Assembly: GCA_029820995.1 (NCBI GenBank)
Contig: JALGUG010000014.1
Span: forward strand, 1 to 36,216
Origin: Candidatus Zipacnadia bacterium
GTDB lineage: Bacteria; Armatimonadota; Zipacnadia; JALGUG01
Direction of reading: 5' to 3'
Length of the DNA: 36,216 bases
The notes below the pieces were generated by a model, which did no database searches, was not told the DNA's origin, and was given only the letters and a program-made list of their open reading frames with translations. The number at the start of each line of letters is the position of its first letter. Within the stretch, counting starts at the first letter, position 1. Below are positions 26,213 through 34,925 of this stretch, one piece after another. The translations under genes were made by a program, and so were the position numbers.

Positions 26213-29032
26213 TCATTTGCGTCCTTCCTCTGCGCCGGACCGCGACGACGGATTGCCGACCCGCTCGATAATGCCCCCCCGGGCCTGGAAGTCCCGCAGG
26301 GCTCGCCCACCCTCGCCCTTGGTCCAGTATCGGGGCGTCTTGAAGGCGCCGGGATAGTGCTCCACATCCAGCAGCACCTTGCGCAGCGCCGGCGCTTTCA
26401 AGGCGGCGCGCAGGTAGCTCGGGGGGAAGGCGATGTTGGTGTCCATGACGCACAACCGAGCGCCCAGTTGCGCCCGATACGCGGCGGCCGTCTGTTTGCT
26501 GCCGGTGAGCAACAGCGTGTCTGCTGCGCCGACCCGCGGCGGCCGATAGGGGAAGGGCCCCTGCGCGGTGGGAAGCCGGGTACTTGCTGCAGCCGGCTTC
26601 GTGTGCTGAACGCGAACCTGGACCGGCTTATCCTGGTGCAGCAGCAGCTCCAGCGCAAACCGCACCCGGCCGTACGAGCGCGTGAGGCCCAACTTCTCCA
26701 GGGGGCGGAGGCGTTCGCCCTGGTTGACGCCCACGGCCTTGAGTTCGCAGTCGGGGAGCGAGACGATTAGTCGGCAGCGGAGCTCGCGCGGCACCGCCGA
26801 GGTAATCGTGTAGCTCGTAAGCTCCTCGGCGCTGCGCACGGACAGGGCGACATCGTGTCCGCCGACCTTCATCTTAGCAACGTCGAGGTGCTCCCAGCTC
26901 GAGGGAAGCCGCGGGCAGAGCCTCAGCCGGTCGTGCGGCGCGTCCGGCTCCAGACCGGTGAGGTAATACAGGATTGCCTCCGCGTTGATGCCGCCCTCCC
27001 ACAGACGAGCGATCGGTTGCTTCCCGGGCCGCCCGAGTGCAGTGCCGTCGGGGCACAGCACCTCGGGAAAGTTACCCGCGCGGTCCGCTGCATTCAGCAC
27101 CCCCTGGAGCGCCCGCTCGGCGGCCGCGTGGTCCAGCGCAGCCAGATTGCGCAGCACCATCCCTGGGGTCATGCCGGTGGCATACCCGAAGGTCGGCGTT
27201 GCGCGAGCCGTCCCGTTCTCGCGCCACAGCCAGCGCAGCGCGTTCAGCACGTTGCGCGCGCCTTTGTCGTCGGGCGTCCAGTAGCCGAGCCACAGCGGGT
27301 CGAGGTTGATATTGGCGAAAGGGTACTGGTGGAGCTCACCGCTGAAGCGGGACATCGCCGGGGCAAAGAAGCCGTGATCGGCCTGCCAGTACAGGCTCTC
27401 CGTGGCCCGGCGGACCCTGGCAGCCAAAGACCGGAAGCGCTCCGCGTCCTGGCGCTTGCCGAGCGCTCGAGCCAGGCGGGCGAGCGCCGCGCCGGCCGCG
27501 ACGAACTCGAAGGCCGAGTCGGCCGATAGTAAATCAAGCGAGACATAGTCGTCGGGGAGCTGGTCAGGCTCGAGCCGATAGAAGTCGGCGCTGCGGAAGC
27601 GATAGCTCTCGTCGCCGTGGAACGGCAAGCGATACTGCGAGTCGAACTTCTGGCCCAGCAAGGCGGCCCGGAGCAAGTCGTAGTGAGCGGCGACGGTTTC
27701 CAGGTCGCCCGTGTACAGCCAGTACCAATAGTGCTCCAAGATCAGAGGAGCGGCGGCTCCGGGCTCCTCCACCGGTAGCTGCCGCCAGTTCGGAGCTGCC
27801 GCCGCGGGAGCCAGAGCGGCATCGGGTCCGAACTTGGCGCGAATGGCCCCGGCGGCGCAGGCCTGGTAGTAGAAATCCAGCGCCCGCTTGACCTCCTCCG
27901 TGTGCCCGGCCCGGAGCATGAATCGAGTCGGGCCGACTGCCTCGCGGGCGGAGGTGTAAGGCGAGTGGTCCCTTTGCCACAGCGCTCCCCGAGCGTCCTG
28001 GTGAGCCTTGATGAGGGATTGCTGGATGGTGATCAGGTCGGCCACGCGCTGATCGGTGCAATCAAGGGCGATGCCGTCGCGGTGCCAGCGGGACCACTCC
28101 GCTTGACACTCCTCGATCGGATCGAGAGCGCTCTGGGTATCGTGCACGGCTGCGAGCAGATCGCGCTCCTCGGCCTCGCTGTCGGCAACGGTGAGATAGA
28201 ACAGCGTGGACTGGTGGGTCTTCGTGCCGTGGGCTCGGCCAAAGGGAACCAAGAGGGCCGGCCGGCGCGCCTCTGAATCGCGGGCCCACTGAGCTCCTCC
28301 GGGCCCCGCGGGCGCCAACTCCGATTCGGGCAGCCAGATGGCATGACCGCCCCAGACACCGGCACGCAGCCGCAGATCGCCGGCTCGCATCAAGGTTTCC
28401 GCGCCCGGCACTGCAGTCATGCCGCGAAAGGCCAGGCCGAGGGACAGTGAGCGCCGCGAAGTCCGCGGCCCGCGGTCCAGGTCACACAGGCGGAACAGGA
28501 TCGGTAGGCGAGGATGCAGGAAATCCCACGTGCGCAGTGTGGCGTCATCGGCAGTCGATTCGGAGAACACGACGCCCGCCTCGCGGGGCCAGGCAACCTT
28601 CTGGCGGTCCCAGGGCAAGGGGCGCATGCCGGACCCCGTCAGGAGCGGACAGATCTGTCCCGCGATCCAGGGGCGGGAGACCCGTGGCTCCCAGAGGCCT
28701 CTGATCGCGTTCAGCGGCCGGTCCCCGCCCTCGCCGACGAACAGGCGGCCGTTGCCCAGCGGGAAGTAGCCCGGCTGCTGCTCACGGGCAGGACTGGCGC
28801 CAACATCGGTGGCTTCGGTCCACGAGGCGAGGTCGAACATCCACTGCAGCTCGGCGCCGGTCGTGAACTCGCGGGGCAGGCTGACGGAGTTGACGGTGTT
28901 GTGTCCGGCCATGCGGCTGTAGGCCGCATACGCGGCCGGCAGTAGCGAGAGCACAGCGGCCAGGATGCCGAGGCAAAAACGCGTTAGGGTTTGCACGGGC
29001 GTCGCCGGAGAACCACGAAGGCATTCAGACAT
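26213..29032 (-). CDS. Exported six-hairpin (alpha/alpha)6 glycosidase-like protein
   Basis: A 939-residue protein. A hydrophobic segment (about 18-37, FCLGILAAVLSLLPAAYAAY) acts as a signal or anchor, so the rest is probably outside the cytoplasmic membrane. A beta-rich N-terminal region (about 60-330) precedes an (alpha/alpha)6 barrel (about 340-700). The barrel shows features of the six-hairpin glycosidases (GH65/GH95/GH15-like): LEHYWYWLYTGDLETVAAHYDLL, NINLDPLWLGYW and LWEGGINAEAILYYLTGL. A beta-sandwich (about 710-800) follows. The last roughly 100 residues form an extra Rossmann-like unit (ADTLLLTGSKQTAAAYRAQLG to FQARGGIIERVG) not usual for these enzymes. ATG 29032 is 11 bp after the upstream PP2C stop. 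Family number and catalytic acids cannot be fixed here. Confidence 0.78.
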   Translation of the reverse strand: MSECLRGSPATPVQTLTRFCLGILAAVLSLLPAAYAAYSRMAGHNTVNSVSLPREFTTGAELQWMFDLASWTEATDVGASPAREQQPGYFPLGNGRLFVGEGGDRPLNAIRGLWEPRVSRPWIAGQICPLLTGSGMRPLPWDRQKVAWPREAGVVFSESTADDATLRTWDFLHPRLPILFRLCDLDRGPRTSRRSLSLGLAFRGMTAVPGAETLMRAGDLRLRAGVWGGHAIWLPESELAPAGPGGAQWARDSEARRPALLVPFGRAHGTKTHQSTLFYLTVADSEAEERDLLAAVHDTQSALDPIEECQAEWSRWHRDGIALDCTDQRVADLITIQQSLIKAHQDARGALWQRDHSPYTSAREAVGPTRFMLRAGHTEEVKRALDFYYQACAAGAIRAKFGPDAALAPAAAAPNWRQLPVEEPGAAAPLILEHYWYWLYTGDLETVAAHYDLLRAALLGQKFDSQYRLPFHGDESYRFRSADFYRLEPDQLPDDYVSLDLLSADSAFEFVAAGAALARLARALGKRQDAERFRSLAARVRRATESLYWQADHGFFAPAMSRFSGELHQYPFANINLDPLWLGYWTPDDKGARNVLNALRWLWRENGTARATPTFGYATGMTPGMVLRNLAALDHAAAERALQGVLNAADRAGNFPEVLCPDGTALGRPGKQPIARLWEGGINAEAILYYLTGLEPDAPHDRLRLCPRLPSSWEHLDVAKMKVGGHDVALSVRSAEELTSYTITSAVPRELRCRLIVSLPDCELKAVGVNQGERLRPLEKLGLTRSYGRVRFALELLLHQDKPVQVRVQHTKPAAASTRLPTAQGPFPYRPPRVGAADTLLLTGSKQTAAAYRAQLGARLCVMDTNIAFPPSYLRAALKAPALRKVLLDVEHYPGAFKTPRYWTKGEGGRALRDFQARGGIIERVGNPSSRSGAEEGRK

Positions 29033-29043
29033 GAGCTACCGAG

Positions 29044-30204
29044 CTAGTGCCGCTTGATGACGAGGACTGTGAGGTCGTCCTTGTGCTCGTCGCTGCCCGC
29101 GGTGCGTGCAGCTTCCAGCACCCTATGGGCGAGCTGGTCGGCCGGCAGGTCCGAGCGGGCGGCAACGGCTTCCTCGAGCCACTGATAGCGTTCGGCCACG
29201 TCGGCCGTAATCACAGCGTCGAGAATGCCGTCGGTGTACGCCACGACGATATCGTGCGGTTCGAGCCGGAGCTCGTCCGGGCGAAGATCGAGCTGCTTGA
29301 AGATGCCGAGGCCGGGTCCGTTGTTCGGGAGCTGGCGCGAGCGTCCGGTCTTGGCGTTGTAGACCAGCAAAGGCGGGTGGCCCGCATTGGCGTACAGGGC
29401 CGTGGCCGTCTGAGGATTCAGCGCCAGGTAGATCAGGGTCACAAACCAGTCGCCCGGCGTTTCTTCCACCAGCATCTCGTTCAGGGCCTGCATATCTTCC
29501 AGCAGGGAGTGGTGTTCGCGCCGCCGCGTGCGCAGCATGGTGCGCACCATGACCATGAAGTAGGCCGCCGCGGGGCCCTTGCCGGAGACGTCGCCCACCA
29601 CGATGCCCAGGGTGCGGTCGCGCCGGGGCAGCAGATCATAGAAGTCTCCGCTGGCGATGAAACTGGGGTGCAAATCGGCGCCGATCTCGAACCCGGGGAT
29701 CTCGAGTCGGTCCTGCGGCAACATGCGCCGCTGCATCTCGCCCAGGAGCGTCATGGCATCACCCATCCGCGACCAGTCGCGCTTGGTGAAGCCCTCGCCC
29801 ATGGCCTCCATCATGGGCCGGATCCGCTCGATGGGCTCGTGGCGCTGCAGCGCCCGTTCGGCGATGGCCCGGACCTCCTCCATCTTGAAGGGCTTGGTGA
29901 TGTAATGGTCTGCTCCGTGGCGGTACGCCTCGGCAACGTCGTCGTCTCGCGCGGTGATCATGATGATCGGCGTGTCGCGGAAGTCGGGCTCGCCGCGCAG
30001 CCGATGCAGCAGCTCGTCGCCGGAGAGACCGGGCATCAACCGATCCATCACGATCAGGTCCGGCCGCTGGGCATGGGCCGCATCCCAGCCCTGCCGTCCG
30101 TCGGCGGCTTCCGAGACCTGCCAGCCGGCGAAACAGCGGCGCAGCAGGCGCCGGATGGCCGGATCATCGTCCACAATTAAGACTCGAGCTTCGGACATAC
30201 ACAT
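29044..30204 (-). CDS. Response regulator fused to PP2C-type serine phosphatase (RsbU-like)
   Basis: A 386-residue protein. The receiver domain (1-125) has the acidic pocket VDDD (Asp12-14), the phosphoacceptor Asp54 in VMDRLMPG, Thr84 in ITA and Lys104 in ITKPF, all intact. After a linker, the SpoIIE/RsbU PP2C domain (about 150-386) carries the metal-binding motifs SGDFYD, VGDVSGKGP, NAGHPPL, YTDGILDA and KDDLTVLVIK. It should dephosphorylate a serine on an anti-sigma-factor antagonist or similar partner when the receiver is phosphorylated; no such partner lies in this window. ATG 30204 is favoured (GAGG seven bases upstream) among clustered starts at 30207 and 30198. The large glycosidase gene follows 11 bp downstream, so the two are cotranscribed. 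Confidence 0.94.
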   Translation of the reverse strand: MCMSEARVLIVDDDPAIRRLLRRCFAGWQVSEAADGRQGWDAAHAQRPDLIVMDRLMPGLSGDELLHRLRGEPDFRDTPIIMITARDDDVAEAYRHGADHYITKPFKMEEVRAIAERALQRHEPIERIRPMMEAMGEGFTKRDWSRMGDAMTLLGEMQRRMLPQDRLEIPGFEIGADLHPSFIASGDFYDLLPRRDRTLGIVVGDVSGKGPAAAYFMVMVRTMLRTRRREHHSLLEDMQALNEMLVEETPGDWFVTLIYLALNPQTATALYANAGHPPLLVYNAKTGRSRQLPNNGPGLGIFKQLDLRPDELRLEPHDIVVAYTDGILDAVITADVAERYQWLEEAVAARSDLPADQLAHRVLEAARTAGSDEHKDDLTVLVIKRH

Positions 30205-30252
30205 CACCGGTCCTCAAGGGCGACCAGCCGGCCGATGCCGATGAGGCGCCTC

Positions 30253-30993
30253 TCAAGAGGCATAAGCCTGAGCGATCAAGCCGAGCGCAATGGCGAAGCA
30301 CGCCGAGAATACCACGTCAAAGGTCATGAAGTCGCGACGGCGGTCCGGGTCGTTATGGAGCTTGAGCCCGGCCAATGCCTTCAGTGTGATTGCAGCTCCG
30401 GCGGCCAGCCACGCGGGCCCGGTTCCGATGGCGACGCACGCCGTGATGGTGCCGCGCTCCACAATTCCCAGGAGCTCCTGGGGATAGCTGACGGTCAGGT
30501 CCGCATTGCCGGCCGTGTAGGTCTTCGCCAGCGACAAGACCAGATAGGTGCCGGCAAAGGCCGAGGCGATGATACAGATCGGGTACACGATGTGCGGCGG
30601 GTCCAGCACATACATGTTCGCCGGGATTAGCCCCAGGCCGCCGCCAAAGGAAGTCAGGGGGACTTTGCGGTACAGGGCGGCAATCACTCCCAGGAACAGA
30701 ACATGGACGACCTGGTCGCCGACAAAGCTGTAGACGTTGTCCGAGCCGGGGTGCCGGTTCGTGAGCCAGATTTTCCCTTGATCGGTCAGGAAATGCACAA
30801 TGGTCAGGGCGAGGATGCCGGGCCAGAAGGCCGCTCGGTCCGGCCACACCAGCAGCAGGGCCGTCGCTCCACCAATGAGGCAATGAACGGCAACCCCGTA
30901 GGCGGAGCGCTGCTTCCAGCGCACCAGCTCGGTGGTCTGCAGGGGGAAGTCGGAGATCAGATGAGCCAGCAAGAACCGATAGAACAGGGCCAT
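30253..30993 (-). CDS. DUF3307-type integral membrane protein
   Basis: A 246-residue protein with about six hydrophobic spans. The N-terminal LLAHLISDFPLQT is the hallmark of DUF3307, a family of unknown function. The matching histidine-bearing segments VHCLIGGATALLL and VHFLTDQGKIWL (His and Asp inside the membrane) follow. A large central loop (about 110-140) and a basic cytoplasmic segment near KLHNDPDRRRDF come later. The conserved intramembrane His/Asp residues suggest a metal- or proton-linked role, but none is established here. ATG 30993 has no clear ribosome-binding site. It lies 52 bp after the YqgF-like gene and 48 bp before the PP2C regulator, all on the minus strand. Confidence 0.85.
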   Translation of the reverse strand: MALFYRFLLAHLISDFPLQTTELVRWKQRSAYGVAVHCLIGGATALLLVWPDRAAFWPGILALTIVHFLTDQGKIWLTNRHPGSDNVYSFVGDQVVHVLFLGVIAALYRKVPLTSFGGGLGLIPANMYVLDPPHIVYPICIIASAFAGTYLVLSLAKTYTAGNADLTVSYPQELLGIVERGTITACVAIGTGPAWLAAGAAITLKALAGLKLHNDPDRRRDFMTFDVVFSACFAIALGLIAQAYAS

Positions 30994-31045
30994 AACAGTC
31001 AGAGCAACGGGCGACCAAGCTCAGCAGACTATCGGCAGATTGCGC

Positions 31046-31459
31046 TCACTCCATCGAGCCGAAATAGCGTTCCGCCAGGATAATGGCAGCATAGTCGTCG
31101 TAGGGCTCGCCAGGGGTCAAGAGGCCGCGTGGGAGCAGGCGCGCCCACCCGCGGGGCGGATGGGCCTCCAGATAGCGTCGGCGCGCCGCCTGGCTACTGA
31201 GGCGTTCGTTGATCAGGACCAGATTCATCTCGGGGCAGGTCCGGGCCAGCGCGGCACGACACGACGACGCTGTGGTGCTGTCGCCCAGAACGATGGCTCG
31301 GGGATGATAGCGGTCGAGCAAGGCGCGTGCCCGGCGGCCCAGCTCCTCCGCCGGAATCACTGCGCGATGATGAATCACGCCGGTCGGCCCGACCACAGCG
31401 AGGCCGCACTTGTCGCGTCCCGGGTCCACCGCCAGAACCGGCGCATCATTCTCGGTCAT
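31046..31459 (-). CDS. YqgF/RuvX-like RNase H-fold nuclease
   Basis: A 137-residue protein with the RNase H-like fold of YqgF (putative Holliday junction resolvase / pre-16S rRNA processing nuclease). The catalytic acids expected for the family are present: Asp12 in LAVDPGRDKCGLAVV, Glu85 in INERLSSQAA (YqgF usually has DER-L) and Asp122 in DDYAAIILAERY. The second strand region reads IVLGDSTT in place of the usual VGLP-like turn, so it is a divergent paralogue, and the housekeeping yqgF may lie elsewhere. The start ATG 31459 overlaps the DUF3084 gene stop by four bases (ATGA), implying translational coupling. The real substrate is unknown. Confidence 0.82.
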   Translation of the reverse strand: MTENDAPVLAVDPGRDKCGLAVVGPTGVIHHRAVIPAEELGRRARALLDRYHPRAIVLGDSTTASSCRAALARTCPEMNLVLINERLSSQAARRRYLEAHPPRGWARLLPRGLLTPGEPYDDYAAIILAERYFGSME

Positions 31460-32946
31460 GGCGTCTCTTCTTTCTGTAAATCGGTGACTTCAATTCGCAC
31501 CTGAAGCGGTCCGGCGACGTAGGTGTCTTGCAGCGCTCTGACGTTCACCAGCACCGGGCGCGCTCGGTCCTTGATAGCGCTGGCGGCACGGAACAACTCC
31601 TCGATGCGGAAGGAGACCCGTCCTCCCTCCGGGCCCGGCTGGGCCAAGATGCCTTCGGCCCCCGCGCGCCGACGGGCCTCGCGACGCAGCAGCAGCCACA
31701 AGGCGGCTCCGATTTGCTCGAGCTCCAGCCGGCCGTCTACGGCGCCGGAAACAACCACCTCATCGCGGTCGAAGACTTTGAAGTTCGGTACCGCCCGGAA
31801 GGCAACGGGAACGATCTCCTGGCGAAAGGCCCGCGCGACAGCGATCACTGACACCACTTGCGTCTCGACCGGAGCCTTGCGCAGCGCTGCCGCCACGGCC
31901 TCGATGACCTCGGCGGTGGAAGGCAGCCGAACAGTCTCCGTCTCAGAGTCACGTACCGGATGCCAGATCTCGACGGCTCGCCCCGTCTGCGAATCAACGG
32001 TGGCCCCTCGTTGTGCGGCCACCTCCGAAGCAGTGCGCAGGAGCTGAAGGAGCTCGTCTTCGACACGGCGCTGGGCGACATCGGTACGCACGACGCGCCG
32101 CACCAGCTCCTCACCCGGGTTCGTGATCTGCTCACCCGTGGCCGCCCGCGTGATCAGTCGCTTGACCACCTGCTCCGCCTTGCCCACCAGATCGAGCAGC
32201 CGATCGAGGCTCGCCTGCCGACTGTCCACTTCCTCCCGCAGTGACTTCAGAGTCGCTTCGGTTCGTCGTACCTCCGCCTCCGCCTGTTGTTGATTGCTCT
32301 TGGCGTCCCGTAGACGGTTCTTGGTGGCGGTCAGCTTGTCTTCGGTCGCCCGGAGCTTGCGCTCGCTCTCTGTGATGCCTTGGGCGAGCTGTGTCAAGCG
32401 CTCGTTAAGCTCCGCGTTGCTGTCCCGCAGGCCCGCGGCCTTAGCTTCCAAGGTCGTGTATTGGTCGCGCACATGCTGAAGCTGACCGCGAATGTCTGCG
32501 AGACGCCCGCGCAGTCCGGCGACTCGCAGTCGCAAGGCGTCAGCTCTCTGCTCGGCGCTTTCGGCCTCCGCGATGGCCTGATCCGCAGCCGCGCGCGCCT
32601 GCTGCGCCGCCAGCGTGGCCTCGCGTGCGTGTTGCCTGGCCGCGTCACGCTCGCGCTCCGCCCGCGCCCGCTCCTGTTGGGCTTCGGCCGTGGCGGCGCG
32701 AACCTTGTCGAGGCGGAACAGAGCAATGCGCACGTTCTCGTGAGCCAGAGCAGCCAACCCGGCTGTGACCAGCGGGACGAGCGCGCCGATCAACATGCCG
32801 ATGACCATGCCGGTAGTGCGCGGTCGCAGACCGAACAGGCTCAATCGCCGCCGACCGACACGATAGCCGAGGTAGTCCCCCAAACGGGCGGCCAGGGCAC
32901 CAAAGATCGCCAGGGCCGCAATGATGAGCCAAGTATAGCCCGACAT
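31456..32946 (-). CDS. DUF3084 membrane-anchored coiled-coil protein
   Basis: A 496-residue protein. Two N-terminal spans (about 5-22 and 46-68) flank the DUF3084 signature LGYRVGRRRLSLFGLRPR (about 26-43). A long coiled coil (about 77-275) follows, with dense Ala/Glu/Arg/Gln heptads (AEAQQERARAERERDAARQ). A C-terminal globular domain (about 300-490) has segments LPSTAEVIEAVAAAL, VVVSGAVDGRL and RVSFRIEELFRAAS. The layout suggests a structural or scaffolding protein at the membrane with a cytoplasmic coiled coil; no enzymatic motif is visible. ATG 32946 is 10 bases after GAGG-like sequence. It heads the minus-strand operon and is coupled to the YqgF-like gene. Family function is not established. 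Confidence 0.9.
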   Translation of the reverse strand: MSGYTWLIIAALAIFGALAARLGDYLGYRVGRRRLSLFGLRPRTTGMVIGMLIGALVPLVTAGLAALAHENVRIALFRLDKVRAATAEAQQERARAERERDAARQHAREATLAAQQARAAADQAIAEAESAEQRADALRLRVAGLRGRLADIRGQLQHVRDQYTTLEAKAAGLRDSNAELNERLTQLAQGITESERKLRATEDKLTATKNRLRDAKSNQQQAEAEVRRTEATLKSLREEVDSRQASLDRLLDLVGKAEQVVKRLITRAATGEQITNPGEELVRRVVRTDVAQRRVEDELLQLLRTASEVAAQRGATVDSQTGRAVEIWHPVRDSETETVRLPSTAEVIEAVAAALRKAPVETQVVSVIAVARAFRQEIVPVAFRAVPNFKVFDRDEVVVSGAVDGRLELEQIGAALWLLLRREARRRAGAEGILAQPGPEGGRVSFRIEELFRAASAIKDRARPVLVNVRALQDTYVAGPLQVRIEVTDLQKEETP

Positions 32947-33087
32947 GAGCCTCGGTCAACACCGGATTGAACAAATATACAATGTATTCCGTGGCAGCGT
33001 AAAGGTTACCTCCTCCAGTCGCGGTCCGGTGCCGTCCGGGCAGGTGAAGCAGCGCCGGCAAAGCAAATACTCCACGGGATCCTTACG
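32947..33087. promoter_or_regulatory. Divergent promoter region between DUF3084 operon and cyclase operon
   Basis: This 141-bp gap contains an unusually AT-rich patch (32967-32990) in an otherwise GC-rich window. It includes a small dyad ATACA-A-TGTAT. On the minus strand TTTACG and TATATT stand 18 bp apart and could serve the DUF3084 operon. No convincing plus-strand promoter for the cyclase is seen. The dyad could be an operator, but it is short. Confidence 0.4.
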
Positions 33088-34917
33088 ATGGACCACGAAC
33101 GACGGCGACGGCGCAAACACTGGGTCGTGGCTCTGCTGCTGGGGCTGGGAGCAGTCGCGGTGGCGACGCTTGCCCAGTCGGTTGGCTTGCTGGAGTTTTC
33201 GGAACTGAAACTCATGGACCTGGGACTGTCGGTGCGGCCGCCTGCTGCGCCTCACCCGGACCTGGCGCTGGTGGCCATAGACGACGAGGCCCAACAGCAA
33301 CTAGTGACCTGGCTGCCGCTGCCGAGGGCGGAACTGGCGGCCATTCTCCGCCGGCTGACGCAGGCGAGGCCGGCCGTTATCGCCCTGGACGTACTTCTGG
33401 ATCAGGACCTCGCACCCGAAGACGATGCCGAGCTGGCCCAGGCGATCCGGGAGGCGGGGAACGTGGTGCTGGCCCGGGTGCTGGATGAGTCGCCGGATGG
33501 CCCACCGACGATGCGGCCACTGCGCCCGAGGTTCCGCGGTATTGCCGCGGCCGAGGGCTTCACGAATCTGCGGGAGACCAGAGCGGATGGTCTAGTGCGA
33601 AGTTTCGCGCCTCGCGTGCCGGGCGCGGATGGAATGGCGCACCGCCAATTTGCTGCGTTGGCTGTGGGGCTCTACGCCCGCCGACTGGGTTTGCCCCCGC
33701 CCAAACTGATGGCGCGGACATCGGTGCCCATCGACTTCGCCGGCCCGCCGGGCACGATCGGCGGCACCTCATCCGCTGCCTTGCAGAGGTTGCCCGTCCA
33801 AGCCTTGAAGGAGCTGTACCAGGACAAGATCGTGCTGGTGGGTGCGACCTTTGCCGAATTGCCGGACAAACTGCTGACCCCGTACAATGGCTGGCCGGCC
33901 AGGCGCCGCAGCGAGGGCATGTGTGGGGTGGAAGTGCTGGCCAACTGCATTAACACGCTGCTGAACGATCGGACCACGGCCCAGGCAGGATCCGCCCCGA
34001 CGTACGCGCTCGCCTTCGTGCTGTCGGCTCTGGCGGCGCTGGCGTTTCTGCGGGCGCCGTTGTGGATGGCCGTGCCGGTGCTGATGGTCCTGGGCCTCTG
34101 TGCACCGGTGGTCAGCCTCTGGACCTTCATTGCCTGGGACGTACACCTGCCGGCGATGCCGGCAGTGCTGGCCGTGGCCGTGGCTTGTCCCTCCGCCTTC
34201 GCCTATCATCAACTCACCGAACGGCGGCTCAGAAAACAACTGGAGATGATCTTTGGCGGCTACGTGTCGGATCAAGTGCTTGATCACCTGGTGGCGCGCG
34301 GCAAACCGCCGGCACTGGGAGGTGAGACGAGGGACGTCGCGATCCTGTTCAGTGACATCCGCGACTACGGTACGCTGGCGGAGAAGCTGAAGGATGAACC
34401 GCACGAGATCGTCCGGCTGCTCAACGAGCACTTCTCGGCCATGACCGACTGCATCCAACGACAGGGAGGCTGCGTGGACAGTTTTGTCGGGGATCTAATC
34501 GTGGGCGTGTTCGGCGTGCCGCAGGAAGACCCGAGGGCCGCGCGGCACGCGGTCCAGGCCGGCCTAGACATGCTGCGGGCCATCGCGACCCAGAACGAGG
34601 AACGGCGGCGCAAGGGGCAACAGATCATCCGGGCCGGAGTGGGAATACACTGTGGCGAAGTGGTGGCAGGGAATATTGGGTCGCCGCGGCGAATGAACTA
34701 TACGGTAATCGGCGACGCGGTGAATGTGGCTAGCCGACTGGAGGGACTCACGAAAGAGCTGGGGGTTCCTCTGCTGGTGAGCCAGGAGGTGGTGGATCGG
34801 CTTGGTGCAGAGGTGGAGCATCGCTTTCTCGCCGAAGTGCAAGTGAAGAGCCGCAGCGGCGTGGTGCGGGTGTATGAGGCCATGGGCTTGCGGGGTCAAA
34901 GCGAATCAGAGGGGTGA
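33088..34917 (+). CDS. CHASE2-domain adenylate/guanylate cyclase
   Basis: A 609-residue class III nucleotide cyclase. One N-terminal span (about 11-31) is followed by an extracytoplasmic CHASE2 sensor domain (about 35-300, with PDLALVAIDDEAQQQL and IVLVGATFAELPDKLLTPY typical of the family). Three spans (about 305-375) lead to the cytoplasmic catalytic domain (about 415-600). Metal-binding Asp423 (FSDIRDYG) and Asp469 (FVGDLIVG) are kept, as are the GDAVNVASRLE asparagine and arginine. But the substrate-selecting lysine of the usual DK(F/Y)xGD motif is Ser465. It probably makes cAMP, but base selectivity is uncertain. ATG 33088 has only a weak upstream site. The FecR-domain gene follows within 8 bp, a pairing that suggests joint envelope signalling. 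Confidence 0.92.
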   Translation: MDHERRRRRKHWVVALLLGLGAVAVATLAQSVGLLEFSELKLMDLGLSVRPPAAPHPDLALVAIDDEAQQQLVTWLPLPRAELAAILRRLTQARPAVIALDVLLDQDLAPEDDAELAQAIREAGNVVLARVLDESPDGPPTMRPLRPRFRGIAAAEGFTNLRETRADGLVRSFAPRVPGADGMAHRQFAALAVGLYARRLGLPPPKLMARTSVPIDFAGPPGTIGGTSSAALQRLPVQALKELYQDKIVLVGATFAELPDKLLTPYNGWPARRRSEGMCGVEVLANCINTLLNDRTTAQAGSAPTYALAFVLSALAALAFLRAPLWMAVPVLMVLGLCAPVVSLWTFIAWDVHLPAMPAVLAVAVACPSAFAYHQLTERRLRKQLEMIFGGYVSDQVLDHLVARGKPPALGGETRDVAILFSDIRDYGTLAEKLKDEPHEIVRLLNEHFSAMTDCIQRQGGCVDSFVGDLIVGVFGVPQEDPRAARHAVQAGLDMLRAIATQNEERRRKGQQIIRAGVGIHCGEVVAGNIGSPRRMNYTVIGDAVNVASRLEGLTKELGVPLLVSQEVVDRLGAEVEHRFLAEVQVKSRSGVVRVYEAMGLRGQSESEG

Positions 34918-34925
34918 CGTGTATC

